From positions 1 through 28,848 of the forward strand of contig JH153089.1 of assembly GCA_000226015.1 (NCBI GenBank): a stretch of 28,848 nt of DNA, written 5' to 3'. Positions 19,701 to 27,020 of this stretch are shown here, in pieces (positions within the stretch are counted from its first letter, which is position 1; each line of letters opens with the position of its first letter). The translations under genes were made by a program, and so were the position numbers. The notes under the pieces were generated by a model. It ran no database searches. It was not told the DNA's origin and saw nothing but the letters and a program-made list of their open reading frames with translations. Source of the DNA: Mnemiopsis leidyi. Its lineage: Eukaryota > Ctenophora > Tentaculata > Lobata > Bolinopsidae.

Positions 19701-21809
19701 GCGAACGGTAGTTGGACAACCCCTCATATTTGAAAAAGAACACCTCAAGTTGAATAACGAAGTTAATAAGAATTGTGCCTGCTCCTGCTTCTGCCTTGAT
19801 TATGTCAATTTATTTTGACTTATGTGTCCATAGTCCGTGGTATTTCATATTAATAATTAATTGTTTTGCATTTACGAACGCCCTACACGCCTCATTAACT
19901 GCACATACGCAACAATTAATTCGATCTGGAGGACTTTCAGAAGTAATTAACTTCTTATCAAATACAAAACGCATAATAACGAAACACGTGAAGAGTACAT
20001 CACATAAATCAATTTGGGACAGCGGTCACCGCAATCTATCTATTCAACCACCTACCAAAAATCAAGGACGGAAAGATGCAAAATAGAACAAAACAAATAA
20101 GGTTAGCGAAATAGAACAAACCTAAATCTTCAGGTTCCGGAGCGGGTTCGGCGATGTTTTCTGGTTTCAAATCCTCGGGATTGATATTCAGGGCAGGGGT
20201 GTCGTCCTCGTCAGAACTTTCCAGAGCAAAGCTCTTCTTCTTCTGATGCTTTTTCAGATTAAACTTGGCGGGCTGAGCCGTGCTCCGTTTCATGTTCCGA
20301 GGTTTGATCTTGGGATCGCTGCTATGCTTTTCCGGGGATGATTGGTCTCCGCCTGCTTTCGCTCCACGGTTCCGTCTGCTCCTCACTGACTCGCCGATTC
20401 CTCCACTAGCAAGGGATTGAGCGAGGAGAAAATCCAGTTCTTCAGTTTCAAGCTGCTTCTTCGACTTTTTAGGAATCGTGTTGTCGTCCGATTTCTTCGA
20501 ACTTTTCTTCTTATCAAGGAGATCTTCCATCATAAAGGAAGTTTTAGAGGGAGTCGTCTGCTCCTGAATTGAGAAAGAGTTAAATAACAAATAGATGACA
20601 GCAACGATGGATATTAAGATGCAGTCGCTTGTTAAGTGCTGTTATGATGGTCATAAGACAGACTTGTGAGGGCATGCAGGGCAGGCGTGGGAAAACGCGC
20701 ACTGCGCGCCAGAGTTTTTAGACGCGAAAGTAGTGAAAAGTCAAACTTTCCAAATAAAAAGGTCACTACCTTGCTAGTACTGTGGGTGTTCCGTATTTTA
20801 TGTCCCGGTTTATGAAAGTTTTAGCGCGAATTGGCACCCTGCAAGTCTGGTTAAAACATAAAATTACCTGCGCTTTCGCTCCATTACTCGAGGAATCAAG
20901 CTTCTTCTTGTTTCTAGCAACACCTGAGATGGAAAAACGTGATTTTAGCGGATAAAAACGTAATTTTAGTGATACCACGACGAACAAAGGGATGGTACAT
21001 GTCGCTCCTAACAAAATGTACACACACGCGATAACTGCATGGACAAGCTGTAAGCAATCACATAGCAATAACTTACCAGCGATGTTGTTGAAGACTTGGG
21101 GCGTTCTTTTCAGGATAGTCTGTACAATACTCGAGTAGGATTCAGAATAGTCCACCTTCTCTCTTTCATTCTTCAACTCTCTGAAGTTGACACAGATAAT
21201 TGTCCGTGTGTGGGAGTGTGAGCAGTGGCGGGAGTTGACAGTCGACAGGACATTATGAAATGAAAATGACTGACTGCTTCAACAATATCAAGAATCACAA
21301 TTGTATGAACAAGACACTTTACCAAGCACAATAGAAACAAGGAGTAAAATGAGCCCTCAAGAAATTTCTAATTTACCTATTAAAGCTATAAAAAAGTTCA
21401 TCAGAAAAGAATTTCACTAACATGTGTTGAGTGCTCACACTATCAATAGCCTCGGTGACATGGCTCAGAAGTAGATCAGAGAATTTGCTGGTCAGGAGTT
21501 GAGATTTCTCTGTTGCTGCCGAACTGGAATGTGTAGAGTTGAGTAAAAGGTGTGCAGAGATAGCAGATAAGGTGGTGTAAATGATATTTTTTTTCTTTTT
21601 TGATAACAAATACAGCAATTTTCAAGCAGGAATTGAGTCCTCTAGTATAATAAAAATTTTCTTCACATTTACCTGAACAGAAGACTTTTCTCCTGAGTAG
21701 AAGGGATCGGAGAAGGGAAAGAGAGCTGAGGGAGAACATCGCACAAACTTGTAACGCCGCACAGTGACACGCGCTCCAGCGGCAATTTAGCGTTGCTGCT
21801 TTCACCCAT
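4563..21809 (-). CDS. NIPBL: Nipped-B-like protein (SCC2/NIPBL), cohesin loader, 33 coding exons
   Basis: Loads cohesin onto chromatin with MAU2 and stimulates its ATPase. Exons in gene order: 21809-21673, 21523-21422, 21180-21077, 20923-20868, 20563-20122, 19690-19508, 19362-19234, 19087-18917, 18795-18593, 14933-14813, 14378-14271, 14107-13956, 13724-13549, 13235-13100, 12984-12718, 12530-12409, 12170-12039, 11861-11775, 11158-11039, 10725-10573, 10430-10342, 10214-10013, 9869-9703, 9490-9384, 9114-8933, 8693-8419, 8234-8123, 7766-7550, 7401-6397, 5939-5832, 5659-5478, 5040-4954, 4772-4563. They give about 2014 residues (human about 2800; the disordered N-terminal linker is shorter). Residues 1-115 match the MAU2-binding part (FPSPIPS, KSLLF, HIELK), 120-420 are charged and disordered, and 430-1860 are HEAT repeats with signatures such as LTSPDMPKAVYLEDVIER, SPFFVENV, EDYRPLFENF, KRVIKILRDIC and SVREAAVDLVGRFVL. 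The tail is Lys-rich then acidic. Exon 15 is one base short of phase. Confidence 0.97.
5223..5237 (+). repeat. Poly-C run (15 C)
   Basis: Homopolymer in the penultimate-region NIPBL intron between exons 5659-5478 and 5040-4954. Length is likely to be unstable or mis-called. Confidence 0.9.
5290..5432. mobile_element. MITE-like hairpin element in a NIPBL intron
   Basis: The left end (gaacatcgtgccccagaa) is inverted at the right (ttctggggcacgatgttc), flanking about 80 bp. The right end has an extra tggggc unit. The interior includes telomere-like cctaaccctaac near 5345-5358. Size and structure fit a short non-autonomous DNA element; no clear target duplication was found. Confidence 0.6.
6397..7401 (-). 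CDS. NIPBL: NIPBL 1005-bp exon: C-terminal HEAT core
   Basis: By far the largest exon of the gene (about residues 1485-1819), open throughout. It covers the conserved C-terminal HEAT segment: SSDEEIRHRAISGLGF, KLKCQVLKNLQLHL, YPVRGFR and DINLLLYIADNLAHMSYQ followed by EEPLFVIHH, each recognisable against human NIPBL. It ends in an acidic stretch before donor G|GTGAGA. Other exons of this gene are mostly 90-280 bp, so introns were probably lost here. Confidence 0.93.
8867..8904 (+). repeat. 11-bp tandem repeat (tattacctaaa)n
   Basis: Three to four near-identical units in the NIPBL intron between exons 9114-8933 and 8693-8419, close to the donor side. On the minus (gene) strand each unit contains TTTAGGTAAT, a donor-like GGTAA. 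Confidence 0.75.
9917..9961 (+). repeat. Short tandem repeat (tgtgtaactct)n
   Basis: About four units of gtgtaactct in the NIPBL intron between exons 10214-10013 and 9869-9703. Confidence 0.7.
10816..10921 (+). repeat. 26-bp direct repeat, copies 80 bp apart
   Basis: agcacactcgccagatttga plus six further identical bases occurs at 10816-10841 and again at 10896-10921, inside the intron between NIPBL exons 19 and 20. This indicates a local duplication. Confidence 0.8.
10941..11039 (-). repeat. 11-bp array of donor-like GGTAACT units beside NIPBL exon 19
   Basis: On the plus strand ttacc recurs at 10941, 10952, 10963, 10974, 10985, 10996, 11012, (ctacc) 11023 and 11035. On the gene strand each is GGTAA(C/G)T. 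The unit nearest the exon is the authentic donor (GTG|GTAAGT, exon end 11039), so the array begins at the real 5' splice site and continues about 100 bp into the intron. Confidence 0.85.
11161..11387 (-). repeat. 35-bp minisatellite abutting the NIPBL exon 19 acceptor
   Basis: The motif gtacgtg recurs at 11164, 11199, 11234, 11269, 11304 and 11339 (exact 35 bp period), with a partial unit near 11381. On the gene strand each unit carries CACGTACAAAACAG. The unit touching exon 19 reads CACGTACAACAG, whose AG is the acceptor used (exon starts at 11158). The array therefore begins exactly at the splice site. Confidence 0.88.
12277..12401. mobile_element. MITE with 19-bp perfect inverted ends and TA boundaries
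   Basis: taccttacaagacattttt at 12277-12295 is exactly inverted at 12383-12401. The terminal TA on each side fits a TA target-site duplication, as in Tc1/mariner-type elements. It is 125 bp with no coding capacity, in the NIPBL intron between exons 12530-12409 and 12170-12039. The interior has a second weaker inverted pair around cgaaatttcg/ccaaaatttcgg. The ends are intact, so it is probably young. Confidence 0.8.
12718..12984 (-). CDS. NIPBL: NIPBL exon 15 with a one-base phase break
   Basis: Entering in phase 0 from exon 14 the exon reads EEESPKRKHKKKGKK. Working back from exon 16 the open frame reads GRRRRSSEDERPVTPPP and later SSYEQALLTAHHFLSAFLRK, which matches NIPBL. The two frames differ by one base and meet in the A-runs at 12941-12954 (plus strand T5-CCC-T6). 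The exon is 267 bases, where 268 would keep phase. All other 32 exons are in phase. The simplest reading is a missing A in a homopolymer (sequencing or assembly error, or a real allele); ribosomal slippage on the A-runs is a less likely alternative. Confidence 0.88.
14990..15320. other. GC-richer block in the large NIPBL intron, no gene assigned
   Basis: Between exon 14933-14813 and the nested gene, about 300 bp are visibly richer in G+C than their surroundings. Short frames exist on both strands (for example ATG 15006 to TAG 15101 on plus, and a 69-codon minus frame at 15307-15098), but none has a recognisable motif or a partner exon. It may be a decayed coding or repeat fragment. Confidence 0.3.
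15421..15440 (+). repeat. Short GA-rich microsatellite
   Basis: gagagagagggagagagaga, an impure (GA)n run in the largest NIPBL intron. Confidence 0.8.
15607..15699 (+). CDS. Candidate 30-residue signal-peptide ORF upstream of the nested gene
   Basis: ATG 15607 opens MPKLLLLLLIVSINHCSAGA, a textbook signal peptide (K, six Leu, small residues at a cleavage-like site), then ten residues and TGA at 15697-15699. It lies about 100 bp before the nested gene's own start. It could be a tiny secreted peptide, an upstream ORF, an alternative first exon, or chance. There is no homology evidence. Confidence 0.3.
   Translation: MPKLLLLLLIVSINHCSAGAISPNIFPHDQ
15686..15713. promoter_or_regulatory. 28-bp palindromic site upstream of the nested gene
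   Basis: cacatgatca and tgatcatgtg are perfect inverted arms around atgatcaa, with TGATCA appearing three times at 7 bp steps. The site lies 88 bp before the ATG at 15801. A protein-binding site is plausible but unproven; it also overlaps the end of the small ORF at 15607-15699. Confidence 0.35.
15801..17299 (+). CDS. Secreted protein with two selenoprotein-P-N-like domains (Cys form), nested in NIPBL intron 9
   Basis: Two exons, 15801-15910 and 16102-17299, join as AG|G (GTCAGT donor, TTCTATTACAG acceptor) into 435 residues. Residues 1-13 are a signal peptide and 16-31 a Thr/Pro-rich linker. Domain 1 (about 48-241) has the redox motif C85-G-T-C88 in AEAQCGTCQ, where vertebrate SELENOP has Sec-x-x-Cys, then SDVWGAL and YLVDQWGRMIRFL, matching the SELENOP DVW and IYDRCGRL motifs. 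Domain 2 (about 251-394) repeats the pattern: CRVPEEWELNG, then SLTILIFIRADLTEF where the CxxC should be, then FAVDSLGRVIGFF. It has no redox cysteine. The tail is Thr/Gly/Pro-rich; N179 is a glycosylation sequon. The codon at the redox site is TGC, not TGA, so no SECIS is needed. It lies wholly in the intron 18592-14934 on the opposite strand. Family assignment is by eye from memory; a generic thioredoxin-like protein is the alternative. Confidence 0.82.
17300..18113. other. Downstream of the nested gene: AT-rich, no gene seen
   Basis: Contains the 3' UTR of the nested gene. No AATAAA was identified on the plus strand within the first 500 bp; an ATTAAA variant occurs near 17780. Short tandem echoes of acatccaat occur at 17665-17710. 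I see no other feature before the SINE. Confidence 0.45.
18114..18360 (+). mobile_element. tRNA-derived SINE, diverged copy
   Basis: A box TGGTTTAGTGG at 18120-18130 and B box GATCGATTCC at 18156-18165, in tRNA-like spacing, followed by a body that matches the minus-strand copy at 27287-27021 over its full length (shared blocks tttgcctatgc, cttcggtcgactca, gaatgaccgggaaac, caggtgtaacaa). It is more diverged than that copy and lacks the tidy tail. It lies in the same NIPBL intron as the nested gene. Confidence 0.85.
20122..20563 (-). CDS. NIPBL: NIPBL linker exon: charged, disordered region
   Basis: This exon (about residues 134-280) is rich in Lys, Ser, Asp and Pro, with basic nuclear-localisation-like stretches (KKKSSKKSDD, KKSKKQ, LKKHQKKKSF) followed by acidic SSDEDD. 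It corresponds by position to the long disordered linker of vertebrate NIPBL, which is several hundred residues longer. The next two exons (19690-19508 and 19362-19234) continue with Asp/Glu-rich sequence. Confidence 0.85.
21673..21809 (-). CDS. NIPBL: NIPBL first coding exon: MAU2-binding N-terminus
   Basis: Start chosen at ATG 21809-21807, the only Met in frame before the conserved segment (TSLCDVLPQLSFPSPIPS, then KSLLF), which parallels the human N-terminus. An acceptor-like TTTCTAG lies about 20 bases upstream, so the 5' UTR probably begins in a further exon towards 22 kb. The exon ends at donor AG|GTAAAT in phase 2 and joins 21523-21422, which carries VSTQHI. Confidence 0.92.
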
Positions 21810-22320
21810 AGCCAAACATTGCAGCACTACTAGAAAGTGGTGTATGAAAACTTTTGTGTCACAACATTGAACCAAAATGTTCACAATGTACAGTGTATAG
21901 TTCATAATACCATACTGTATATCGTATAGTGTACAGTGCATAGTTCACTATGTAAAGTGTTCGAGAGTACTTAGTTCTGTAAATAGTGTACCGTATACTG
22001 CAAATTATTTTCAGTTTGGGAGTATTGACACCTTTTGTAGTCATTATCTAGAAGCAAATAGATTGTTGTCCAGGATAAAAAATAACGCAAGAAAACTTCA
22101 ATTAGCTACAAAGTAACTCAAAGTAGATATCAACAATGCATAACAGAATTTTTCATTTAACATATTAACAATCACAATCACAAATCAAAAAAGCAACAAA
22201 AAGACTTAACTAAACAGCTTAGTACCATATGAGCCACAAACAAACTTAAAATTGAAAATTCATTCTGTCAAGTCAAAAAATATAACAAACCATTAAAATA
22301 TATAAATTAGTCTGATAAAT
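21810..22320. other. Intergenic spacer between NIPBL start and H6PD stop
   Basis: 510 bp, AT-rich. It must hold the NIPBL 5' UTR/promoter and the H6PD 3' end. Around 21885-21960 gtacagtg(t/c)atagttca occurs twice about 40 bp apart within repetitive TAGT/ACAG sequence. No coding frame is seen. Confidence 0.5.
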
Positions 22321-24756
22321 TTAAAGCAAAATTTCGTCAATAAACCATGTCAGTTGATCATTAACTACATTTGAAACCGGGTACTTTTCCCCCTCTTTTA
22401 TGCTCCTGATGATATCTCTCTTTCCTGATCCCGTCACCAATATTGATACCCAATCCGATCTGTTGATAAGATCGAAATTCACAGTAAGTCTCTGAGGGGA
22501 GGTGCTTGTATCAACTTCCACGTGTTTGAAATCTGTTGTTTCAGAGATAAGTATAGAGTTTTGAAACAGTGATGCAGTATGCCCGTCACTTCCCAGGCCT
22601 AAAATTATATAGTTGAATTTTTTATCGGAGTTTACAGTTGTGAATTCTTCTTGGTATTTTGAAATATCACCACAGCCAGCCTCAGAAATTGGCATGAAAT
22701 GAACATTTGATTTGAGAATGGTGGGCACTTCCTCAACCAGGAATTTCTTCAAATCTCTGGCATTAGCATGATCAATAGCACAACGTTCATCAACCTGCCA
22801 AATATGAACTTTCTCCCAAGGAACAGAATTCTTAGCTGTGTAAGCAACAAGATATTTGTACACTCCCAGTATAGTTCCACCCCCACTCACTGCAATATGA
22901 ACATCACCATCAGATTCTTCCAACGTCCCTCTGATGACACGGACGACATCATGGGCAACATGTTCATACAAGTGTTCTTCATGATCACTAACCATAAACG
23001 CTTTGTTGAAGAACTTCACATGTTCCTGTTCCATTGGATTCTCAGTGTAGCCGGCAATGAGGAACTTGCCATGTCTGGAAACTGCCATGTTTCGGTGGTC
23101 TGGGTGGAGGAGAAGACTCTTGGGCAGGTTTATGACATGGTCCCAAACATTCCAGGAGGCCAACACTGTGTTCATATCTGGCAGCAATGTCTTATCTCCC
23201 CTTATAACATTGTGCAGAGATGTGACGTAAGGGTTCTTCTCGGAAGTAAATGTTTCAGGTAGTAAACTTTTCCCATTTAGATTGATTTCTGGTGGCTTGA
23301 AGTTGACATGTAGCCTTCCACCTGATTTGAAGTTAACCTCAACATCTTTTTGGTCTGATTTCTGTGATTTTCCAGACATCATGATGAAAGGAACATTTTC
23401 CCAACGGCTCATGTCAGACATAAACAACACGGCAGCATATGTTGGTGTGGATGACCTGGAACCTACATGAGCTTGATAGCTGTGATACTGAGCTGCCACT
23501 ACTTGGTGTTGGTTAGGTTTTGAGAGAGAGTTTAGTAGCTTCAATTTAGCGGCAGAAAAGTCAGGACCACCTACATCTGCAGTTATCAGAGCTAATAGTT
23601 CTGTAGCATGGTTTTGTAACATATCACGGAAAACACCACTTTTGTCGTAGTATCCTGCACGGCCCTCACAGTCCACTTCTTCGAGAAGTCTTACATAGAT
23701 GCTGTGTACATGATCTTTGTTCAACAATGATTCGATCTCTTTGTTGGAATTCCTGATAAGAGAGATTTGCTGTGTGATGGATTTTCCTAGATAGTGATCG
23801 ATGAGGTAAATATTTTCGTTTCCAATCAAGCGATCAAGAGAAGAGAATAATTTTCCAGCTGACTCAAGCCCATAGCCAAATGGTTTCTCATATGCGATTC
23901 TAATTTTCACACCTTCATTTTTGCAGTGTTTGGCGATCATTTCAGTAACACTAATATAAGCTGATGGAGGAATGGAAAGATAAAATATCAATTGCTCATC
24001 ACTCATATCTTTGCAAAATTCTGCATAGTTATCATCAATTTTCAGTTGAAGATAAGTAACCCTACTTTGAAATGAGGTACCAGTTTTCATCATACTTTCA
24101 AGCAATGCAACTGCAGCATCTTTACTTTCAGAAAATCTGCTCTTACTATGCTGAAGGAGCACCTTGATAGTTTTCATAAGTTCATCTGATGACTTGGGAG
24201 ACTTTTTGGCAAAATCATCAACTACGTTCTTGAATTCTGGGAGAAAGTTTTGGAGAGCTTTATGGCCATTCCCGAGAACTTTTTGTCCAACACCCGAAAC
24301 AAATTCGAAAAGCTGAGACACATCATCTTTAATTTCATGAGGAGACTGATTTAACTTCTTCAGCAGACCACTTATACCATGTTGAATATTCTCCCCAGCA
24401 ACATTTAACTTTTGAAAGAGAACATTTGCCATATCTTTGCTTTCAGAGATAATTTTGTCTCCATCAGATAGTTTTCTGAATGCTGAGCTTAACTTTTTTT
24501 CAAGGCCATCAAGAGGCAAAGAACGTTTAGGCAAATTTTTCAATATTTCATCCAAGAGAATCTGACCTTCGGAAGAAGTATGCCGACTTGCTCCATAAAT
24601 TCTCACATCAAGGTCAGTGTTCCAAAGATTTTCTTCAAGGGCAGCCCAGAGATATTTTCTAGCCAGATCACCAAGACTGCCAAGCAAGACAAACTTTGTG
24701 GTAGACTGAACCCAGGAGATGCAAAGGAGAAGAAAAATGGAATTGATCAACTTCAT
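22321..24756 (-). CDS. H6PD: GDH/6PGL endoplasmic bifunctional protein (hexose-6-phosphate dehydrogenase)
   Basis: Oxidises glucose 6-phosphate to 6-phosphogluconolactone and hydrolyses the lactone, supplying NADPH in the ER lumen. Start is ATG 24756; residues 1-18 are a signal peptide (MKLINSIFLLLCISWVQS). The dehydrogenase half has the nucleotide-binding GSLGDLA (26-32), EKPFG (290-294), active-site IDHYLGK (319-325, His321) and QNHATE (381-386). The lactonase half has SGGG (624-627), VDER (655-658) and GLGSDGHTASLF (720-731, His726). Length is 811 residues against about 790 in human, but residues about 70-235 replace the usual short segment with about 120 extra residues of amphipathic helix, including two similar stretches (SESKDMANVLFQKL, SESKDAAVALLESM). 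The whole gene is one exon, unlike human. Key residues of both activities are present, so it is probably functional. Confidence 0.96.
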   Translation of the reverse strand: MKLINSIFLLLCISWVQSTTKFVLLGSLGDLARKYLWAALEENLWNTDLDVRIYGASRHTSSEGQILLDEILKNLPKRSLPLDGLEKKLSSAFRKLSDGDKIISESKDMANVLFQKLNVAGENIQHGISGLLKKLNQSPHEIKDDVSQLFEFVSGVGQKVLGNGHKALQNFLPEFKNVVDDFAKKSPKSSDELMKTIKVLLQHSKSRFSESKDAAVALLESMMKTGTSFQSRVTYLQLKIDDNYAEFCKDMSDEQLIFYLSIPPSAYISVTEMIAKHCKNEGVKIRIAYEKPFGYGLESAGKLFSSLDRLIGNENIYLIDHYLGKSITQQISLIRNSNKEIESLLNKDHVHSIYVRLLEEVDCEGRAGYYDKSGVFRDMLQNHATELLALITADVGGPDFSAAKLKLLNSLSKPNQHQVVAAQYHSYQAHVGSRSSTPTYAAVLFMSDMSRWENVPFIMMSGKSQKSDQKDVEVNFKSGGRLHVNFKPPEINLNGKSLLPETFTSEKNPYVTSLHNVIRGDKTLLPDMNTVLASWNVWDHVINLPKSLLLHPDHRNMAVSRHGKFLIAGYTENPMEQEHVKFFNKAFMVSDHEEHLYEHVAHDVVRVIRGTLEESDGDVHIAVSGGGTILGVYKYLVAYTAKNSVPWEKVHIWQVDERCAIDHANARDLKKFLVEEVPTILKSNVHFMPISEAGCGDISKYQEEFTTVNSDKKFNYIILGLGSDGHTASLFQNSILISETTDFKHVEVDTSTSPQRLTVNFDLINRSDWVSILVTGSGKRDIIRSIKEGEKYPVSNVVNDQLTWFIDEILL

Positions 24757-25142
24757 TTGGATCAAGAAATCCTTAGCTGTAAATCATTGGCATCAGTGTG
24801 ACACTATTTCTATGCAACTTGTTTGCCTGTGAGAATTGGTGAGCTAAAATCTTTAAATCATAAAAGAATGAAAATTAGTTTAAAATTGAAAATTAGTTCA
24901 AGCTTGATTGTTTTTTGTCTTAATTTTGATTTTGATTTAGCAGTCCACAGCCAATTTAACAAGGTCATTAGAAATATTAAGATTCAATAAGAAAAACAAG
25001 GCTATCAGGAATAAATTAAAATAAATTATAGGAATTTAAGAATACATCGTATGAAAAGTTAAAACCCTACAGTTTCTCTTTTAAAGCTGACTGGCAGCCA
25101 AAAAAGCTCATAAAATATTCTTGTTTGATAAAATAACTGTTC
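24757..25142. other. Intergenic spacer, H6PD 5' side and SNU13 3' side
   Basis: 386 bp of AT-rich sequence between two minus-strand genes. I see no coding frame and no convincing poly(A) signal for SNU13 on the minus strand. Confidence 0.5.
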
Positions 25143-25743
25143 TTAAATAAGCAGTTTCTCGATTGCTCCATGAATGGTTTGAATCTGTGGCTTCAACTGA
25201 CTTCCTTCGTTTATAGTAACAGTGGCAGCTACTACTGCTCTGCTTACTCCACAAGCACGGCCTACAAAAGAAGATGAATAAGAGGCTAAGGAGAAATTTG
25301 TCATTTTTAATAAAACATCGAGAAGTAGATTTTGAAAATTACAAGAATTTAGTGATACATTTTTCTCATAACATGTAACATTACAGTCTTCCGACTAAAT
25401 CATCGAAAATAATACAATCACTAGCTAGAAAAGAGATAGGATTATAAAGCAAGTGACAAAAGACCTAGGTTACTTTCAAACAGTTAAAATGCTAGCTAGG
25501 GTACAGCATTATAAGATAAACTAAAACTATTGCCTTACCAAGAGCTTGCTTGCTGCGAACAAATACATATGGGATGTTCTTATCTTCACATAGAAGAGGA
25601 ATGTGTAGGAGTATCTCAATTGGATTTGCATCAGCAGCCATAACAACAAACTCAGCAATGCCACGGTTCAGACATTTTGTGGACTCGTTTGCACCTTTTT
25701 TGATTTGCTTGTAATTGACTGCCTGCTGAACTAGGTCCAAAAT
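25143..25743 (-). CDS. SNU13: SNU13 / NHP2-like protein 1 (15.5K), last two exons; N-terminal exon missing
   Basis: Binds the kink-turn of U4 snRNA and box C/D snoRNAs. Exon 25743-25539 and exon 25261-25143 join in phase 1 (G|GTAAGG donor, TTTTGTAG acceptor) and end at TAA 25145-25143. The protein reads [20 protein letters not shown], then ATLNRG-like [54 protein letters not shown] and a C-terminal [10 protein letters not shown]. Nearly every position matches human SNU13 across the L7Ae/L30e/S12e fold. About 23 N-terminal residues (human [21 protein letters not shown]) are absent; the 3.1 kb upstream to the window edge shows no matching exon, so it probably lies beyond the window. The exon begins after acceptor CTTTACAG. 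Confidence 0.96.
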
Positions 25744-25859
25744 CTGTAAAGAAGTTAATTGCTAACAGACAACAAATGCTTTTTGCTTAAAAAATTTGTT
25801 TAAAACTTTGGAACCAAGAAATTTACGTAAGTTTGGTCTCACATAACAATGCTCAGATG

Positions 25860-26085
25860 AACAGGGGGAGAGTTTTTTATTGGGGTAAGTATATTTTTTC
25901 CTGTATCTTGCCATTTGGGCCTGAAGGACCCAAATGGCAAGATTGTTTTGATACGTTTTGTGCAAGTGCACAAAAAGTACAAAACAAGGGTTGGCAATCG
26001 ACAGCGTAATTTTGGAATATTAAAGTGACTGTCTGTATGTCCGTCCGTCCATACGTCCGCACGCACGCTCATTTACGATTACGAT
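25860..26085. repeat. Hairpin-bearing repeat in the SNU13 upstream region
   Basis: Two hairpins lie side by side: tcttgccatttggg / cccaaatggcaaga (25906-25942, 14-bp stem, ~9-base loop) and tttgtgc-aagt-gcacaaa near 25958-25976. A (tg/tc)-rich stretch gtctgtatgtccgtccgtcc follows near 26032. The structure suggests a MITE-like or structured repeat. Ends are not defined. Confidence 0.5.
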
Positions 26086-26664
26086 TATATGCTCAGAATG
26101 TATTCCACATCATGAAATGTAAACATAATTGCCTCGCAACAACCACTGCACAAGTACAACAAGATGTGCGGTCAAACAAAAAAAAGAATAAGAAAAGTAC
26201 GGTCAAAATTCTTTTAAACTTACGTTTTATTGAGTAATTTGTCGAATGACAGTTGACAGATTGAGAAATGAATGTATAAGCACAATTCTAATCTCAGCTA
26301 CGAACAACTCCTTTTAACGGCTTATTCAGGCCATAAGCATAAACACAACGCAGTATGAATAAATTATAAAAGCAGCACATACAATACAATAATGGCGACG
26401 TGATGCAGAGTTAAGATATTTGAAATAAACGATGAAAAGAACGTGCAATTGTGTCTAAACTTTGCGCTTGCAGCGTGGAATTTTTCAATGGTGGCTGCAT
26501 CGAATGGCTGCGTTAATTTGCGTGTCTGATTTTACACGTGCAGAACAATGAAAACTAACCGAAATTACGTCTGCTACGAGGTTGCATATTTTGATTCCTC
26601 ACTCAGCGAAGGTTAATGACAATTAGCTACGGCGTGATACGGGAAATTCAGCGGTCGCCTGACA
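26086..26664. other. No gene seen
   Basis: AT-rich sequence in the first intron or upstream region of SNU13. No recognisable coding frame, repeat or RNA gene. Confidence 0.5.
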
Positions 26665-26961
26665 CCATAAACTGAATACAGCGGTAGCATCCACCTATTT
26701 TATGAATCTGTAACTTAGATATGTAACTGACAAATTCTACAACCAAAGATTTCATTAGGCAAACTCATTTCATTTTCCCTTAAATAGACACCATGAAAGT
26801 GGCCGCAATTCTTGTTACTTTTACAGTGTGCTCATTCAAGTGTGTTGGGGGGTGAACAGTGGGGGTGAACTCTTTAGGCATCTGAGCCCATAAACTGAAT
26901 ACAGCGGTAGCATCCACCTATTTTATGAATCTCAAACTCATTTCATTTTCCCTTAAATAGA
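26665..26961 (+). repeat. Local duplication in which the second copy lacks a 50-bp, intron-like segment
   Basis: Copy A consists of 26665-26709 (ccataaactgaatacagcgg...) and 26760-26788 (caaactcatttcattttccc...), separated by 50 bp that begin GTAACT and end CATTAGG. Copy B at 26888-26961 holds the same two blocks joined directly. The missing segment nearly fits a GT...AG intron, off by one base. Both copies are in the same orientation, 223 bp apart. Confidence 0.75.
26793..26855 (+). CDS. Candidate 20-residue signal-peptide ORF (possible first exon)
   Basis: ATG 26793, preceded by agacacc, opens MKVAAILVTFTVCSFKCVGG then TGA. The residue pattern is that of a signal peptide. A donor-like GG|GTGAAC occurs at its end, so it could be a first coding exon continuing outside the visible sequence. 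It sits just after copy A of the duplication and is absent from copy B. No homology evidence. Confidence 0.25.
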   Translation: MKVAAILVTFTVCSFKCVGG

Positions 26962-27020
26962 GTAGATTTGTCCTAGTGTACTTTTTTTTGTTTGTATAGT
27001 TATATTGCTGTAATCACAAA

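Noticed and set aside
22768-23262. 164-residue plus-strand frame
   Set aside because: Antisense shadow of the H6PD coding sequence with no recognisable motif.
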